Source of the DNA: Xenorhabdus indica
GTDB lineage: Bacteria > Pseudomonadota > Gammaproteobacteria > Enterobacterales > Enterobacteriaceae
Direction: 5' to 3'
DNA length: 64,000 nt
Assembly: GCF_014467235.1 (NCBI RefSeq)
Contig: NZ_NKHP01000003.1
Coordinates: forward strand, 191,345-255,344
A program made the translations under genes and the position numbers. The notes beneath the pieces were generated by a model. The model was not told the origin of the DNA, did no database searches, and saw only the letters and a list, made by a program, of their open reading frames with translations. Positions 37,677-47,582 of this stretch are shown here, piece after piece; position 1 is the stretch's first letter; each line of letters starts with the position of its first letter.

Positions 37677-38864
37677 ATGACGGAACAAAAGAAATCCACT
37701 GATGCGGTTGAGACAACACTCCCTCAGAAGCCTAAAAAGGCTCCTCGTAAATCCAGAAGTGACGGGTGGGTGGGCAGTACACTCTCAATTGCTATTACGC
37801 TGGCAGTAGGTGCGGGTGGAATTTATCTTTTTTATCATGGTAAACAACAGAATGCAGAATTAGAAGCCGAAAACCTCGCGCTACAACAGCAAGTGGCTTC
37901 TTTCGTGCAACAACAGTCTGCGGATAAACAAGATGCAGATGACAAAATTGAAGCAATGAAAAATGCCCTGGAGCAAGCCAATACGCAAAGACAGCAATTA
38001 GACAGCCGCATGGCAGAACTTCAGGATCGAATGTCCGCAATTACAAATTCTGATATCGAAAACTGGCGGTTGGCACAGGCAAATTTTCTCGTAAAAATGG
38101 CAAGCCGCAAGATATGGAGTGATCAGGATATTGCTACCGCGATCGCTCTGCTAAAAGATGCAGACAGCAGCCTTACAGAAATGAATGATCCTAGTTTATT
38201 GCATGCCCGCTCAACGATTATGCAAGATATCGACATGCTATCCAAAATCAATCAGGTAGATATAGATGGCATTATTCTAACCTTGAATCAGCTATCAAAT
38301 CAGGTAGATAACTTGCCGCTGGTTGATAGTGTGGAACAAGGGAAACCGATGGATGGAGACGATAAAGGGATTAGTGCTTCACTCTCTGATTGGCGCGAAA
38401 ATCTGAGCAAAAGCTGGCACAGCTTTATGGATAATTTCATTACCATCAAACCGCGTGATGGCTCTAAAGAGCCACTGTTGGCACCAAAACAGGAAATCTA
38501 TCTACGGGAAAATATCCGCTCCAAGCTGTTGATAGCAGCCCAGGCAGCTCCTCGCCGACAAATTGATACTTATAAGGAATCACTAAAATCTGTTTCAACC
38601 TGGGTAAGAGCTTATTTTGATACATCTATGCCAGATACGGTAACTTTCCTGAATGAGGTAGATAAACTGGAAAAACGACCACTTTCCATTGATATACCGG
38701 AACAATTAAATAGCCAGACTGTGCTAGCAGATTTAATGCGCAAGCGTATTTATAACTTGCCACACCAGCCGCTTTATCAGCCCCAAGTTCAACCAGAAAT
38801 TCAGCCTCAGCCGAAATCTGAAGAAGGCTCTAATCAGGCTGAAACATCCACTAAGGAGGGCTGA
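37677..38864 (+). CDS. hemX: HemX, inner-membrane protein of the hem operon
   Basis: A 395-residue bitopic membrane protein with a basic cytoplasmic N-terminus (KKAPRKSRSDG), one membrane segment (SIAITLAVGAGGIYLFY), a coiled coil rich in Gln and Glu, and a periplasmic domain. Once annotated as a uroporphyrinogen III methyltransferase, it lacks such a fold, and its function is unknown. I start at the second ATG (MTEQKK, as in E. coli) because the first ATG at 37668 has a purine tract that abuts it. The tail is Pro/Gln-rich and is followed 2 nt later by hemY. Confidence 0.93.
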   Translation: MTEQKKSTDAVETTLPQKPKKAPRKSRSDGWVGSTLSIAITLAVGAGGIYLFYHGKQQNAELEAENLALQQQVASFVQQQSADKQDADDKIEAMKNALEQANTQRQQLDSRMAELQDRMSAITNSDIENWRLAQANFLVKMASRKIWSDQDIATAIALLKDADSSLTEMNDPSLLHARSTIMQDIDMLSKINQVDIDGIILTLNQLSNQVDNLPLVDSVEQGKPMDGDDKGISASLSDWRENLSKSWHSFMDNFITIKPRDGSKEPLLAPKQEIYLRENIRSKLLIAAQAAPRRQIDTYKESLKSVSTWVRAYFDTSMPDTVTFLNEVDKLEKRPLSIDIPEQLNSQTVLADLMRKRIYNLPHQPLYQPQVQPEIQPQPKSEEGSNQAETSTKEG

Positions 38865-38866
38865 AC

Positions 38867-40072
38867 ATGCTAAAAATATTATTGCTGTTCATCGTCCTTA
38901 TCATAGGTGTTGTGCTTGGCCCTTTGTTATCCGGGCATCAGGGATATGTTCTTATTCAGACAGACAATTACGATATCACTACCAGCGTTACTGGTTTGGT
39001 GATTATGTTCCTCTTACTGCAATTCCTGCTGATTCTCATTGGTTGGTGTTACCGCAGATTAAAACGTACCGGTACTTTTACTCATAGCTGGATCTTTGGT
39101 GGATATAAGCGCAACCGGGCTCGGTTACAGACTAAGCAAGCTTTGCTTAAGCTGGCTGAAGGAGATTTTAAACAGGTAGAACACTTATTGACCCGCAATG
39201 TTGATCATGCAGAAAACCCTGTCGTTAACTATCTGCTTGCTGCGGAAGCTGCCCAACAACGTGGCGATTATTTTCGTACCCATCAATATATCGAGCGTGC
39301 CGCAGAAGTGGCTGATAAAGATCAACTCCCTGTCGATATTACCCGTGTGCGTATCCAATTAGCGCAGGGAGAAATTCATGCAGCCCGTAACGGTGTGGAT
39401 AAATTACTCAATCAAGCCCCACGACATACTGAAGTGTTGCGGCTGGCTGAGCAGGCATATACACGTTCAGGTGCCTACCAATCCCTGATTGATATTTTAC
39501 CTTCGATAACAAAAATTAGTCTGCATGATGAAGAATATGTGGCTCAATTGCGTCAGCAAGCTTATATCGGCTTGATGAATCAAATCATGGCAGAAAAAGG
39601 CAGTGCTGGACTGAAAGTATGGTGGAAAGATCAAAGTCGCAAAGTTCGCAATGACATTGCATTACAGGTTGCCATGGCTGAACACCTGATTGAATGTAAT
39701 GATCATGAAACTGCACAACAGCTTATTCTCAATGGATTAAAACAGCAATACGATGAACGGCTGTTACTGTTACTCCCTCACTTAAAGGCAGATAATGCTG
39801 AGGCTGTGCAAAAATCGCTTTCACATTTGTTGAAACAACATGGTGCAACACCTTTACTTAACAGTACGTTGGGGCAAGTGGCATTGCGTCATGGGGAATG
39901 GGCAAAAGCAGAAACCGCCTTTAAGGCAGCTCTTGCACAACGTCCTGATGCTCATGATTACGCCTGGCTTGCCGATGCACTGGACAAATTACACAAACGT
40001 GAAGAAGCCGCTCAAATACGCACTAAAGGCTTTATGCTGACACTGAAACGTGAAAGTGATACAGAAGAATAA
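38867..40072 (+). CDS. hemY: HemY, TPR-containing inner-membrane protein
   Basis: A 401-residue protein with two N-terminal membrane segments (LLLFIVLIIGVVLGPLLSG and LVIMFLLLQFLLILIGW) and then a periplasmic or cytoplasmic TPR-rich domain from about residue 90. It is not the protoporphyrinogen oxidase called HemY in Bacillus. The role in haem synthesis is unsettled. It is the last gene of hemCDXY and sits 2 nt after hemX with AAGGAGG inside the hemX end as ribosome site. Confidence 0.95.
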   Translation: MLKILLLFIVLIIGVVLGPLLSGHQGYVLIQTDNYDITTSVTGLVIMFLLLQFLLILIGWCYRRLKRTGTFTHSWIFGGYKRNRARLQTKQALLKLAEGDFKQVEHLLTRNVDHAENPVVNYLLAAEAAQQRGDYFRTHQYIERAAEVADKDQLPVDITRVRIQLAQGEIHAARNGVDKLLNQAPRHTEVLRLAEQAYTRSGAYQSLIDILPSITKISLHDEEYVAQLRQQAYIGLMNQIMAEKGSAGLKVWWKDQSRKVRNDIALQVAMAEHLIECNDHETAQQLILNGLKQQYDERLLLLLPHLKADNAEAVQKSLSHLLKQHGATPLLNSTLGQVALRHGEWAKAETAFKAALAQRPDAHDYAWLADALDKLHKREEAAQIRTKGFMLTLKRESDTEE

Positions 40073-40097
40073 ATATTTTCCTTTAAATTAAAAATAG

Positions 40098-40139
40098 CCA
40101 TGGTTAACAATAATTCTTAATCTGAATTGTTAACCATGG
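40098..40139. terminator. Long hairpin after hemY
   Basis: Perfect 14-bp stem CCATGGTTAACAAT / ATTGTTAACCATGG with a 14-nt loop, 25 nt after hemY. It has no T run on the plus side, while the minus side is T-rich. It may act for hemY and as a backstop for glmZ read-through. Confidence 0.65.
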
Positions 40140-40177
40140 TAAAAATGTCGATACACATGTACATATACATATAAAGA

Positions 40178-40387
40178 TAAAAAAACACCTGTCAAATAAG
40201 ACAGGTGTATAAATACAATCAGGTCTACAGACGATATAGTGCCTCACTCAACGTTGTGTCCGGTTTGTGATGAAAAGACCATACGCTTACTCATCTATAA
40301 CGTGGACCATAGGCACTGGCAATTAGCTCTACATCATCCTGAGGTTTATGAAGCTACGCTGTCATAAGGAGTCGGATGAGTATCTAC
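40178..40387 (-). ncRNA. glmZ: Small regulatory RNA GlmZ
   Basis: A minus-strand RNA of about 210 nt (207 in E. coli). Its 5' end GTAGATACTCATCCGACTCC parallels E. coli GTAGATGCTCATTCC. The glmS-pairing segment GGACACAACGTTGAGTGA is conserved, followed by AGGCAC and ACAGACCTG. It ends in a perfect 9-bp terminator (ACACCTGTC / GACAGGTGT at 40185-40208, reading leftwards) with a T run. GlmZ, with Hfq, activates translation of glmS, which makes glucosamine-6-phosphate; its processing is controlled by RapZ and GlmY. The position beside hemY is the same as in E. coli. The 5' and 3' ends are approximate. Confidence 0.93.
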
Positions 40388-40398
40388 AAATTTAATAA

Positions 40399-40414
40399 AG
40401 CACTTTTCATGCCA
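40399..40414 (-). promoter_or_regulatory. Sigma54-type promoter of glmZ
   Basis: Read on the minus strand this is TGGCATGAAAAGTGCT, which matches TGGCACG-N4-TTGCW with GG and GC elements at the right spacing. The GC element lies about 12 nt before the predicted 5' end of GlmZ. A sigma70-like -10 TATTAA overlaps the start region, so both forms of polymerase may use it. Confidence 0.8.
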
Positions 40415-40545
40415 ATTTTCTTATACCTCGCGAATCTCCTAACCTACTATCAAGATACAACAATAATCATAAGAAAATTTCTTCCAGATTATATGGCCGG
40501 AATATGAGACTGATATGTCACCTTTTCATAAAACATGCTAAATAC

Positions 40546-40563
40546 CGTCTCTTATTTGAGACG
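40546..40563. promoter_or_regulatory. GlrR-type binding palindrome, proximal
   Basis: CGTCTC-TTATTT-GAGACG fits the GlrR pattern TGTC-N10-GACA with one symmetric change at each end. It is centred about 167 nt upstream of the glmZ start, a normal position for a sigma54 enhancer site. Confidence 0.72.
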
Positions 40564-40594
40564 TCCATTCCAGAAGTTAGATATAGGTAAATTC

Positions 40595-40607
40595 AATCAA
40601 TTAGTTA
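40595..40607 (+). promoter_or_regulatory. IHF consensus site between the two GlrR sites
   Basis: AATCAATTAGTTA matches WATCAA-N4-TTR exactly. IHF bends DNA so that a distant sigma54 activator can reach the promoter; the motif is short and could also arise by chance in AT-rich DNA. Confidence 0.5.
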
Positions 40608-40609
40608 AA

Positions 40610-40627
40610 TGTCTCTAATTGGAGACA
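40610..40627. promoter_or_regulatory. GlrR-type binding palindrome, distal
   Basis: TGTCTC-TAATTG-GAGACA fits TGTC-N10-GACA exactly and shares TGTCTC/GAGACA arms with the proximal site 64 bp away. It is centred about 231 nt upstream of the glmZ start. Confidence 0.8.
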
Positions 40628-40802
40628 CAAGAGGGTATGGTTTGTCGTTGAAATACAACACTGAACATCGAATAACTTTAAAAACAAAAAGTTAATATAA
40701 TTGTAAACATATAGAAACAATTAATTTCAAAATAATTAATTATAAGAAAGGGAAGAAATGGCAAGAAAAAAGAGAAGATTTTCTGTTGAATACAACGAGA
40801 AA

Positions 40803-40823
40803 AGCCCTGTTTTTTACAGGGCT
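40803..40823 (-). terminator. Terminator of the Arg-His-Leu-Pro tRNA operon
   Basis: An 8-bp stem AGCCCTGT / ACAGGGCT lies 14 nt beyond tRNA-Pro on the minus strand, followed by TTTTCTCG. Confidence 0.8.
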
Positions 40824-40837
40824 ATTTCTTCATAATC

Positions 40838-40914
40838 TGGTCGGCGAGAGAGGATTCGAACCTCCGACCCACTGGTCCCAAACCAGTTGCGCTACCAAGC
40901 TGCGCTACTCGCCG
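40838..40914 (-). tRNA. proM: tRNA-Pro (TGG)
   Basis: A complete 77-nt cloverleaf with a TGG anticodon (context CTGGTTTGGGACC), a CGGCGAG acceptor and an encoded CCA. It is the last gene of the argX-hisR-leuT-proM operon, whose order is the same as in E. coli. Confidence 0.96.
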
Positions 40915-40962
40915 AATATACTTTTAATATATCTATCTCTTAATATATCTATCTCTTTTTTA

Positions 40963-41049
40963 TGGTGCGAAAGGGGGGACTTGAACCCCCACGTCCGTAA
41001 GGACACTAACACCTGAAGCTAGCGCGTCTACCAATTCCGCCACCCTCGC
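40963..41049 (-). tRNA. leuT: tRNA-Leu (CAG)
   Basis: An 87-nt class II tRNA with a long variable arm (TGTCCTTACGGAC), a CAG anticodon in GCTTCAGGTG and an encoded CCA. The acceptor pairs GCGAGGG with CTTTCGC, which leaves two adjacent G-U wobble pairs. Confidence 0.96.
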
Positions 41050-41064
41050 ATGTCATAAAAAAGA

Positions 41065-41141
41065 TGGGGTGGCTAACGAGACTCGAACTCGCGACGACTG
41101 GAATCACAATCCAGGGCTCTACCAACTGAGCTATAGCCACC
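41065..41141 (-). tRNA. hisR: tRNA-His (GTG)
   Basis: A 77-nt cloverleaf with a GTG anticodon (GGATTGTGATTCC). The genome encodes the extra 5' G (GGTGGCTATAG) that pairs with C73, the identity element for histidyl-tRNA synthetase. Confidence 0.96.
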
Positions 41142-41233
41142 ATAACAACTATCTTTTCTTTCTACTAATTTTCTTACTACTACAATGCCGCTGACCACGA
41201 TAACTCATCGTCACTGCTCTTGCACGCTTTAAA

Positions 41234-41310
<77 letters not shown>

Positions 41311-41331
41311 TTAACGCCGTTGCGGTGGAGG

Positions 41332-41360
41332 ATAGTACGGATTTAATCTCCAACTGTCCA
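41332..41360 (-). promoter_or_regulatory. Sigma70 promoter of the tRNA operon
   Basis: On the minus strand, TGGACA (-35) and TACTAT (-10) are separated by exactly 17 nt and followed by a C-rich discriminator (CCTCCACCGC), as is typical for stringently controlled stable-RNA genes. Confidence 0.75.
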
Positions 41361-41458
41361 GTGCTTTTTTAAAAGAAATGATGTGTTTGATTATGCTTTA
41401 TTCATTTAGTTGATAAAGTCAGCGTTTTTCCACCGCAAATTGTTTCATCAATGAAAAA

Positions 41459-42844
41459 TCAAACTACATTTTCTATCGGTTTTCTTCCCCGGATAAACTT
41501 TGCCCACCAATAAATGAGTGACACGATCAGCAAAAAGACACCACCAACAATCAATGAAAAACGGGTATCCGGATTAATCGCCATGCCAATCAATACACAA
41601 GACAGGAAAATCAATGTCAGGTAATTGACGTAAGGGAAAAGTATCGACTTAAACCGATGCTGTTTCAGCGCTTCCTGATGATGTTGGCGGAAACGCAACT
41701 GGCTTACCAGAATAACAAACCACGGCACCATTCCCGGCAGTACACTGGCACTATAAACATAAACAAAAACAGCCTGTGGTTCCGGGATCAAATAATTCAA
41801 ACTGGAACCTGCAATCAGGCAGCCAATGGTGATCGCGATACATCTTACAGGTACACCATTTTTCGAAAGCTTAAGCAATGAAGCCGGCAATTGACGGTTT
41901 GCAGCCAAGGCATACAGCATCCTGCCCCCACTGTACATTCCGCTGTTGCATCCCGAAAGCGCCGCAGTCAATACAACAAAGTTGATGACTGCCGCCGCAG
42001 AAGTAATACCAACTTTAGCAAAAGTCATCACAAACGGGCTGCCATGCGTGCCCACTTCTGTCCACGGGAACAAGGTTACAACAATGAAAATCGCTCCGAC
42101 ATAAAAGATCAAAATCCGCCACAGGATATTGTTGATCGCTTTTTTCAGCGTAATTTGTGGATTTTTGGCTTCACCTGCGGTAATACCAACCAACTCTACC
42201 CCTTGGTATGAAGCAACCACAATACACAGGGCAAACAGGAAACCTTGCCAGCCACCAGAGAAAAAACCACCGTGAGCAGTCAAGTTATCTAAACCAATAG
42301 CTTGCCAATCATTACCTAACCCAAAAAATATCAGCCCGATACCAACCAAGATCATCACAATAATCGTGGTGACTTTGATCATAGCAAACCAAAATTCCAA
42401 CTCTCCATACAATCGCACAGCAGCCAGATTAGCCAACGCGACCAGACCAACAGCGGTCAGTGCAGAAACCCATTGGGGCAAATCAGGGAACCAGAGTTCA
42501 GCATAAACCCCCACTGCGGTAATCTCTGAAATTCCTACTGAAACCCACATAAACCAGTAGCCCCAGGCTGTCAGGCATCCCCAGTAAGGGCTAAGATATT
42601 TATGCCCAAAAGCCGCGAATGAGCCAGTGACAGGTTCAAGGAACAACATTTCTCCCATTGACCGCATAATGAAAAAGACAAAAAGACCAGCAATAATATA
42701 AGCCAGTAATACCGATGGGCCAGCCCATTTCAGTGTGCTGGCGGACCCCATGAACAGCCCAACACCGATTGTGCCGCCTAGTGCAATCAACTCAATATGG
42801 CGCGCTTCAAGTCCCCTTTGCAGACTCTGTTTTGAATCACTCAT
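41459..42844 (-). CDS. yifK: APC-family amino acid permease YifK
   Basis: A 461-residue, 12-segment inner-membrane transporter of the amino acid-polyamine-organocation family, same length as E. coli YifK. It starts with the family motif [22 protein letters not shown]; the conserved [15 protein letters not shown] lies between segments 5 and 6. E. coli YifK is reported to carry threonine and serine. It lies between wecG and the tRNA operon, as in E. coli. A 239-bp gap with no further gene separates it from wecG. Confidence 0.95.
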   Translation of the reverse strand: MSDSKQSLQRGLEARHIELIALGGTIGVGLFMGSASTLKWAGPSVLLAYIIAGLFVFFIMRSMGEMLFLEPVTGSFAAFGHKYLSPYWGCLTAWGYWFMWVSVGISEITAVGVYAELWFPDLPQWVSALTAVGLVALANLAAVRLYGELEFWFAMIKVTTIIVMILVGIGLIFFGLGNDWQAIGLDNLTAHGGFFSGGWQGFLFALCIVVASYQGVELVGITAGEAKNPQITLKKAINNILWRILIFYVGAIFIVVTLFPWTEVGTHGSPFVMTFAKVGITSAAAVINFVVLTAALSGCNSGMYSGGRMLYALAANRQLPASLLKLSKNGVPVRCIAITIGCLIAGSSLNYLIPEPQAVFVYVYSASVLPGMVPWFVILVSQLRFRQHHQEALKQHRFKSILFPYVNYLTLIFLSCVLIGMAINPDTRFSLIVGGVFLLIVSLIYWWAKFIRGRKPIENVV

Positions 42845-43083
42845 AAAACTCCCTATCCATTTTTATGATGTCTATATTTGCAAATAGAAAAAATACAGGA
42901 ATTGATAATCAATGGTTGTGAAGATCAGTCGTAAAAAGGCAGGGATCAAAGCACGTTTTGCCCATCAGTGAAATAAAAAATTGTAAAATAGAGTCAATAG
43001 AGATAGTCCAAGATAAGGCAATCCACCGTATCAAGCACCAATATTAAGCCGGATACAGTGGGTTATAGCAATCAAATCGTAAC

Positions 43084-43821
43084 TTACAGTTTACCGTTGT
43101 AATAATACCAAAGAAATTTCAATAACTTGATTTGCCTGTGGATACGACTGGGCTGTGATAACAGACGATAGAGCCATTCCAAACCTAAGTTCTGCCAGAT
43201 TTTCGGCGCACGTTTGACATGTCCGGTGAACACATCATACGTCCCTCCAACCCCCATATACAGTGAGCCAGGATACACTTTTCGACAATCACGCATGAAA
43301 ATCTCCTGTCTTGGTGATCCCATTGCTACCGTGACTATTTGCGCGCCACTGGCCTGAATTCGTGCAAATACCGCATCACGTTCTTCAACAGTAAAATAAC
43401 CATCCTGACTACCAACAATATTAACGCCCCACTGCTTGCGAAGTTTATTTGCTGTCTGGGTAAGAATTTCTGGTTTTCCACCCACCAGAAATACGGGTGT
43501 ACCTTCGCGCCCAGCACGTTCCATCAAAGATTCCCATAAATCAGCTCCCGCAATGCGGGACACCTGTGCATTAGGATACTTACGCCGGATAGCACGTACG
43601 ATACTGATACCATCCGCATAAAGATATTCTGCTTCATCCAACAACATGCTCAGCGCATTATCTTTCTCCGCAGTGAGCACTTTTTCTGCATTGATTGCCA
43701 CCAATGTTCCTGTTTTTACCTGCCCATCCTGAAAAAGGTGATCAAGAAAATGTGGTATTCCACGAAATCCCCATAGACTGAGTCCGCGGATACGATATTT
43801 AGGAATGTTATTCATCACCAT
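43084..43821 (-). CDS. wecG: UDP-ManNAcA transferase WecG (lipid II synthesis of common antigen)
   Basis: A GT26-family glycosyltransferase that adds N-acetylmannosaminuronic acid to lipid I (GlcNAc-PP-undecaprenol), giving ECA lipid II. It has 245 residues. Conserved segments are [38 protein letters not shown] and [19 protein letters not shown]. It sits on the cytoplasmic membrane face through its amphipathic C-terminus. The start at 43821 has GGAG about 6 nt upstream; E. coli aligns from an ATG two codons later. It overlaps wzyE by 14 nt. Confidence 0.96.
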   Translation of the reverse strand: MVMNNIPKYRIRGLSLWGFRGIPHFLDHLFQDGQVKTGTLVAINAEKVLTAEKDNALSMLLDEAEYLYADGISIVRAIRRKYPNAQVSRIAGADLWESLMERAGREGTPVFLVGGKPEILTQTANKLRKQWGVNIVGSQDGYFTVEERDAVFARIQASGAQIVTVAMGSPRQEIFMRDCRKVYPGSLYMGVGGTYDVFTGHVKRAPKIWQNLGLEWLYRLLSQPSRIHRQIKLLKFLWYYYNGKL

Positions 43822-45223
43822 TTTTTCTCCTTACATTCACCAGAACAGGTATTTTTTGTGATGCAGACAAATTATTGATGACAAACTTTCGGACAACACC
43901 TGCACTATCGAATAGCCAAAACAGTAACTTCGCGGCTATCAGGCACAGGCCAAAGACGATACCAAAGAACACAACACGGGAGACAAAAGAATCCACACCT
44001 TCACGGGCAAGGACTATCATGTTGAAGATCGCTCCAAAGCAGAATGCCTGTAAAATGGCTGCCTTATAACGGTTTGTTTCCTGTTTTCCTGCTTCATAGA
44101 TCCAGTCAAACCACTTGATAATCATACCAACGACAATTGCACCAAGTGGTATAAAGAACACCCCGCCCATGACGACCAATGAACCGATCAACGTCGGAGA
44201 AATCGCCAGACCAGAGTGATTATCCAGTACATCCCACGTAAAGTAGTTGGCTGTATTCCAGACCAGATTAGGTCTGTCCGGCCAAACCCAGCCAGGAATA
44301 AAGACATAGAAGTCACGGATTATCGGCGCCAAACCCTGAAAATCAATTTTACGGTAGTTATCCAATAACAGAGCAAGATTCTCCCACGGAGAAAAGGTAT
44401 CTCTGGTCAGATACAGGAAGGTATAAAAGGCTTCCTCACCACTCACATTAAGGCCATAGCGCTTCAATGCCAGCCAGAACATACCAACGATCCCCATGAC
44501 TCCCGCCACAAGCAACATCCATAGGGTGATCCAACCCCGGACAATGCCAATAAACAGGAATAATGCAAACGCAATAATAATATTGGCCCGTGTTCCTCCG
44601 ACGATGACATAAGTCAGAATACCAAACCCAACCGTTCCCACTAAAAAGCACAGCCAACGGATCTTAGTTGGTTTCAGGAAAAACACTACCAGCATGGCAG
44701 GGATGAAGAAATAGAAAAAGCGCTTAAGTGCCACCCCGGAAACTTGACTGGAGAATATCTGACTATAAGACTGTAGCTTAAATAACAGAAAACCGTTTTG
44801 CAGAAAGAAAGAGGCAACAGTGAAGATCGCAATACCTGCCAACAGTAGCCAAGTCAGATTGGTTTCTACCCGATTCATGGTGAACAAAGGCTTACGAGAT
44901 ACAACCTTAATAGATGTTTTATCATCGTCAGGAATTCGATACCTGAGCCGTATTTTATAACTGACATAATAAATGGCATAAAAACAGCCCGACGCCAGCA
45001 TTGCATGTAGCAATGAATCTACCGGCACTACCTGTACATCAAACTGAAAAACCAATAGGCTCGTCAGTGGAAAACCAAAATAAAATGTCAGCAAATAAAG
45101 CAATGAGAAAAAGATATTGAAGTTAAACTGAACACGTCGAAACTCCCGATACATCAATGTAAGAATGAAGATCAGCGAGATGGTGTAAACAACAAATAAC
45201 CCACCGAATTGCGCCAAAGTCAT
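43808..45223 (-). CDS. wzyE: Common antigen polymerase WzyE
   Basis: A 471-residue polytopic membrane protein that polymerises ECA trisaccharide units in the periplasm. It has about 11 membrane segments and matches E. coli WzyE through [15 protein letters not shown]-like, [20 protein letters not shown] and [20 protein letters not shown] start at the ATG at 45223, which aligns with E. coli and overlaps the wecF stop as ATGA; the open frame to 45262 lies inside wecF. The loop after about residue 85 is longer than in E. coli, and so is the C-terminal tail. Confidence 0.95.
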   Translation of the reverse strand: MTLAQFGGLFVVYTISLIFILTLMYREFRRVQFNFNIFFSLLYLLTFYFGFPLTSLLVFQFDVQVVPVDSLLHAMLASGCFYAIYYVSYKIRLRYRIPDDDKTSIKVVSRKPLFTMNRVETNLTWLLLAGIAIFTVASFFLQNGFLLFKLQSYSQIFSSQVSGVALKRFFYFFIPAMLVVFFLKPTKIRWLCFLVGTVGFGILTYVIVGGTRANIIIAFALFLFIGIVRGWITLWMLLVAGVMGIVGMFWLALKRYGLNVSGEEAFYTFLYLTRDTFSPWENLALLLDNYRKIDFQGLAPIIRDFYVFIPGWVWPDRPNLVWNTANYFTWDVLDNHSGLAISPTLIGSLVVMGGVFFIPLGAIVVGMIIKWFDWIYEAGKQETNRYKAAILQAFCFGAIFNMIVLAREGVDSFVSRVVFFGIVFGLCLIAAKLLFWLFDSAGVVRKFVINNLSASQKIPVLVNVRRKNGDE

Positions 45224-46305
45224 TGAAACTCTCCAGATGTTTCCAACAAGGCAATTTTCCACCCTTCTACAAAATTAGGATCAAAAAAGGCTATCGCCTT
45301 TTTATCAAGAAACAGCATCTGACGCTGTGCTTCCTGCACCCAGTGCTTATTCAGCTCGTCACCATCAAACAGAATGGGGATTTGCTGCTCGGCTAAGTCT
45401 TGCCAGAATGGATTCTGACGACTCAAAACAAATGGAATACCTGACTGGATCAACTGGCAAAGAGTTCCTATTCCCTGCTGACGCTTAAAAATGAAATAGC
45501 CCAAATCGCATTGACGCAGCAATGACAAGTAATCGTCAAAAGCCAGTTTTGTTTTCAATATCCGGATATTCTCAGCCCGGAATAACGACAATGCAGTTTG
45601 TTCTACATGTTGGATATAGGCTTGATTATTACCAGGATAACCCATTGGCAAAATGAGACAGGCTTCTGTGCCAAATTGACGATGAATTTTGTGCAATGCT
45701 TCAATATGACGATTAGATTTATCTCCTGAATTTCCCAACAGAATAGTGACCCCTTCAGATGAAAAGGATTTTTCCTTCACCACTAGTGAAGGTGCCATAC
45801 GCGTTGGGAAATACAGCAGAGAAGCCGGTACATTAGGGTTGAATGCTGCGAAATGATTGAGATCGCCACGTGTAGCAAACACCTTTCCTACCCGTTTCTG
45901 TGCTAAACGACGTAACAGATAGAAAAAACGAAATTTAAGCTGACGGGAATCCTCATAAAGATCAGCTCCCCATACATGCCACCAGAATTGATGACTTTTA
46001 ATTTTTCCAATCAATAAAGCTATCCATAATCCTGTATTGAACTGTCCATGAAAAAAGAAACGTCTGGCTCTGTCTTCTTGCGCTTGTGCTATGACGGCCT
46101 TCGACAGTGCCGCTTTACTCTCATAAATAGAGATGGTTAAAGCAGGATAATTCGCTGTTATCCATGAATGCTCTTTCGCCACCACCATAAAACACGGTTT
46201 GGCTGGAAAATTTATTTCCTGTGCCAAGACGTCATTAAAAAAACGCAGTAGCGTTTGATTGTGATGTGGGATATCCGATCCCAAAACGTGGATTAAGGTT
46301 GTCAT
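45220..46305 (-). CDS. wecF: TDP-Fuc4NAc:lipid II transferase WecF
   Basis: A GT56-family transferase that adds 4-acetamido-4,6-dideoxygalactose, completing ECA lipid III. It has 361 residues (359 in E. coli). Recognisable parts are the N-terminus [31 protein letters not shown] and the nucleotide-sugar segment [19 protein letters not shown], followed by [13 protein letters not shown]. No membrane segment is seen, so it is peripheral. It overlaps both wzxE upstream and wzyE downstream by 4 nt (ATGA), a sign of tight translational coupling. Confidence 0.96.
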   Translation of the reverse strand: MTTLIHVLGSDIPHHNQTLLRFFNDVLAQEINFPAKPCFMVVAKEHSWITANYPALTISIYESKAALSKAVIAQAQEDRARRFFFHGQFNTGLWIALLIGKIKSHQFWWHVWGADLYEDSRQLKFRFFYLLRRLAQKRVGKVFATRGDLNHFAAFNPNVPASLLYFPTRMAPSLVVKEKSFSSEGVTILLGNSGDKSNRHIEALHKIHRQFGTEACLILPMGYPGNNQAYIQHVEQTALSLFRAENIRILKTKLAFDDYLSLLRQCDLGYFIFKRQQGIGTLCQLIQSGIPFVLSRQNPFWQDLAEQQIPILFDGDELNKHWVQEAQRQMLFLDKKAIAFFDPNFVEGWKIALLETSGEFQ

Positions 46306-47582
46306 GCTCGTCCGCGATAAATAATAAATACGCTACAACAAAGAATAAAGTAAACAATATAAGTAGCCATATATGACTGAGCTGCTCCCAACGCCCCATT
46401 AACGGGGATCAGCCAATGAGAAAAACTGGTCAACAACAGAAATTGACTGACTTCAGCCAATACATAAAAACGCAATGCTGCTTTCGCTATCACCAGATAA
46501 CCAAAAACATAAGCACCCACTTTCAGAACATCACCTACCAACTGCCATGCAAATAGATCCCGCATTGCGGTAAATTTATCAGAAAACAGTAGCCAAATAA
46601 CAAAATCACGCAATAACCAAACTGAAAAGCTGGCAACTGCCACGGCCGGTAAGACAAATTTCAACGCTTTCACTATCTCACTGGCAATCTCGTTTTTATT
46701 TTCCAATCGGGAAAGGGTCGGCAGTAGATAAACCGTGAAAGAGGCCGTGATAAATTGTAAATAAGCATCTGAAATACTGCTCACTCCCTGCCAGATACCA
46801 ACCTCTTCCCAGCTATAACGTTCTGCCATCAAGTTTCGCATCATGATGTAGGCAACTGGCAGTGTGATAGAAGTCAATAACGCCATCAGAGTAAACTTCC
46901 CCAAATGGCTTGCAATGGCACGATCCCAGATGGGTTTCAATGCCGAAAACGCAATAACTTTACGACGCAGAAGGATAACCACTGCCGGCAACACTACCAA
47001 AGCGGGCATTAAAGCCAACCCTATCAGAGCGCCTTCATAATCCCCTAACCAATAACAAAGGCTATAGGCAATTACACCGACCAAGCTACCCAGTATTATC
47101 GCCAATGCGTTTCCCTGAGCATCGCGAAGTCCCTTCAAAATAGCCAGAAAATAGTTGGCATAAGCGATTCCCATTTGAATAAATGCGAGCGCCTGCACAA
47201 CCATTTTGTAATGGTTATGACCAAATAAACTGATACTGATGGTGTCGCTGAATAAGAAGAAAACTATCGCCAGCAGAGTAGAAGACCCCAAAATGATTGA
47301 GGATGATGTTCCCAATACTGCTCTGAGCTTTGCCGATTGCTGATGGTGTTTTACAGCATAATGTTCCGCAACATAGTGTTCCGCAACGTATTTGGTAACA
47401 CCGTTAAAGATCCCCGCACCAGACAATACACCCAGAACAGTAATGAGTTGGCGGAAATTGCCCGCCTGCCCCACCCCTGTCGGGCCAAAGGAGACGGCCA
47501 GAAGTTTTACGACCAGTAACCCGGCGCTAATCTTGATTAGTGTAGAGCCCGCCGTCCAGACTGAGGCTTTGGCAAGTGACAT
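46302..47582 (-). CDS. wzxE: Lipid III flippase WzxE
   Basis: A 426-residue MOP-superfamily flippase (416 in E. coli) with about 12 membrane segments that moves ECA lipid III across the inner membrane. It starts [20 protein letters not shown] like E. coli. Conserved segments are [26 protein letters not shown] and [23 protein letters not shown] 5-residue tandem duplication ([10 protein letters not shown]) in the loop after the second segment accounts for part of the extra length. It overlaps wecE by one base and wecF by 4 nt. Confidence 0.96.
   Translation of the reverse strand: MSLAKASVWTAGSTLIKISAGLLVVKLLAVSFGPTGVGQAGNFRQLITVLGVLSGAGIFNGVTKYVAEHYVAEHYAVKHHQQSAKLRAVLGTSSSIILGSSTLLAIVFFLFSDTISISLFGHNHYKMVVQALAFIQMGIAYANYFLAILKGLRDAQGNALAIILGSLVGVIAYSLCYWLGDYEGALIGLALMPALVVLPAVVILLRRKVIAFSALKPIWDRAIASHLGKFTLMALLTSITLPVAYIMMRNLMAERYSWEEVGIWQGVSSISDAYLQFITASFTVYLLPTLSRLENKNEIASEIVKALKFVLPAVAVASFSVWLLRDFVIWLLFSDKFTAMRDLFAWQLVGDVLKVGAYVFGYLVIAKAALRFYVLAEVSQFLLLTSFSHWLIPVNGALGAAQSYMATYIVYFILCCSVFIIYRGRA
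47362..47391. repeat. 15-bp tandem duplication inside wzxE
   Basis: TGTTCCGCAACATAG is followed directly by TGTTCCGCAACGTAT. The two copies differ at two bases and duplicate five codons (YVAEH) in frame. Confidence 0.85.
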
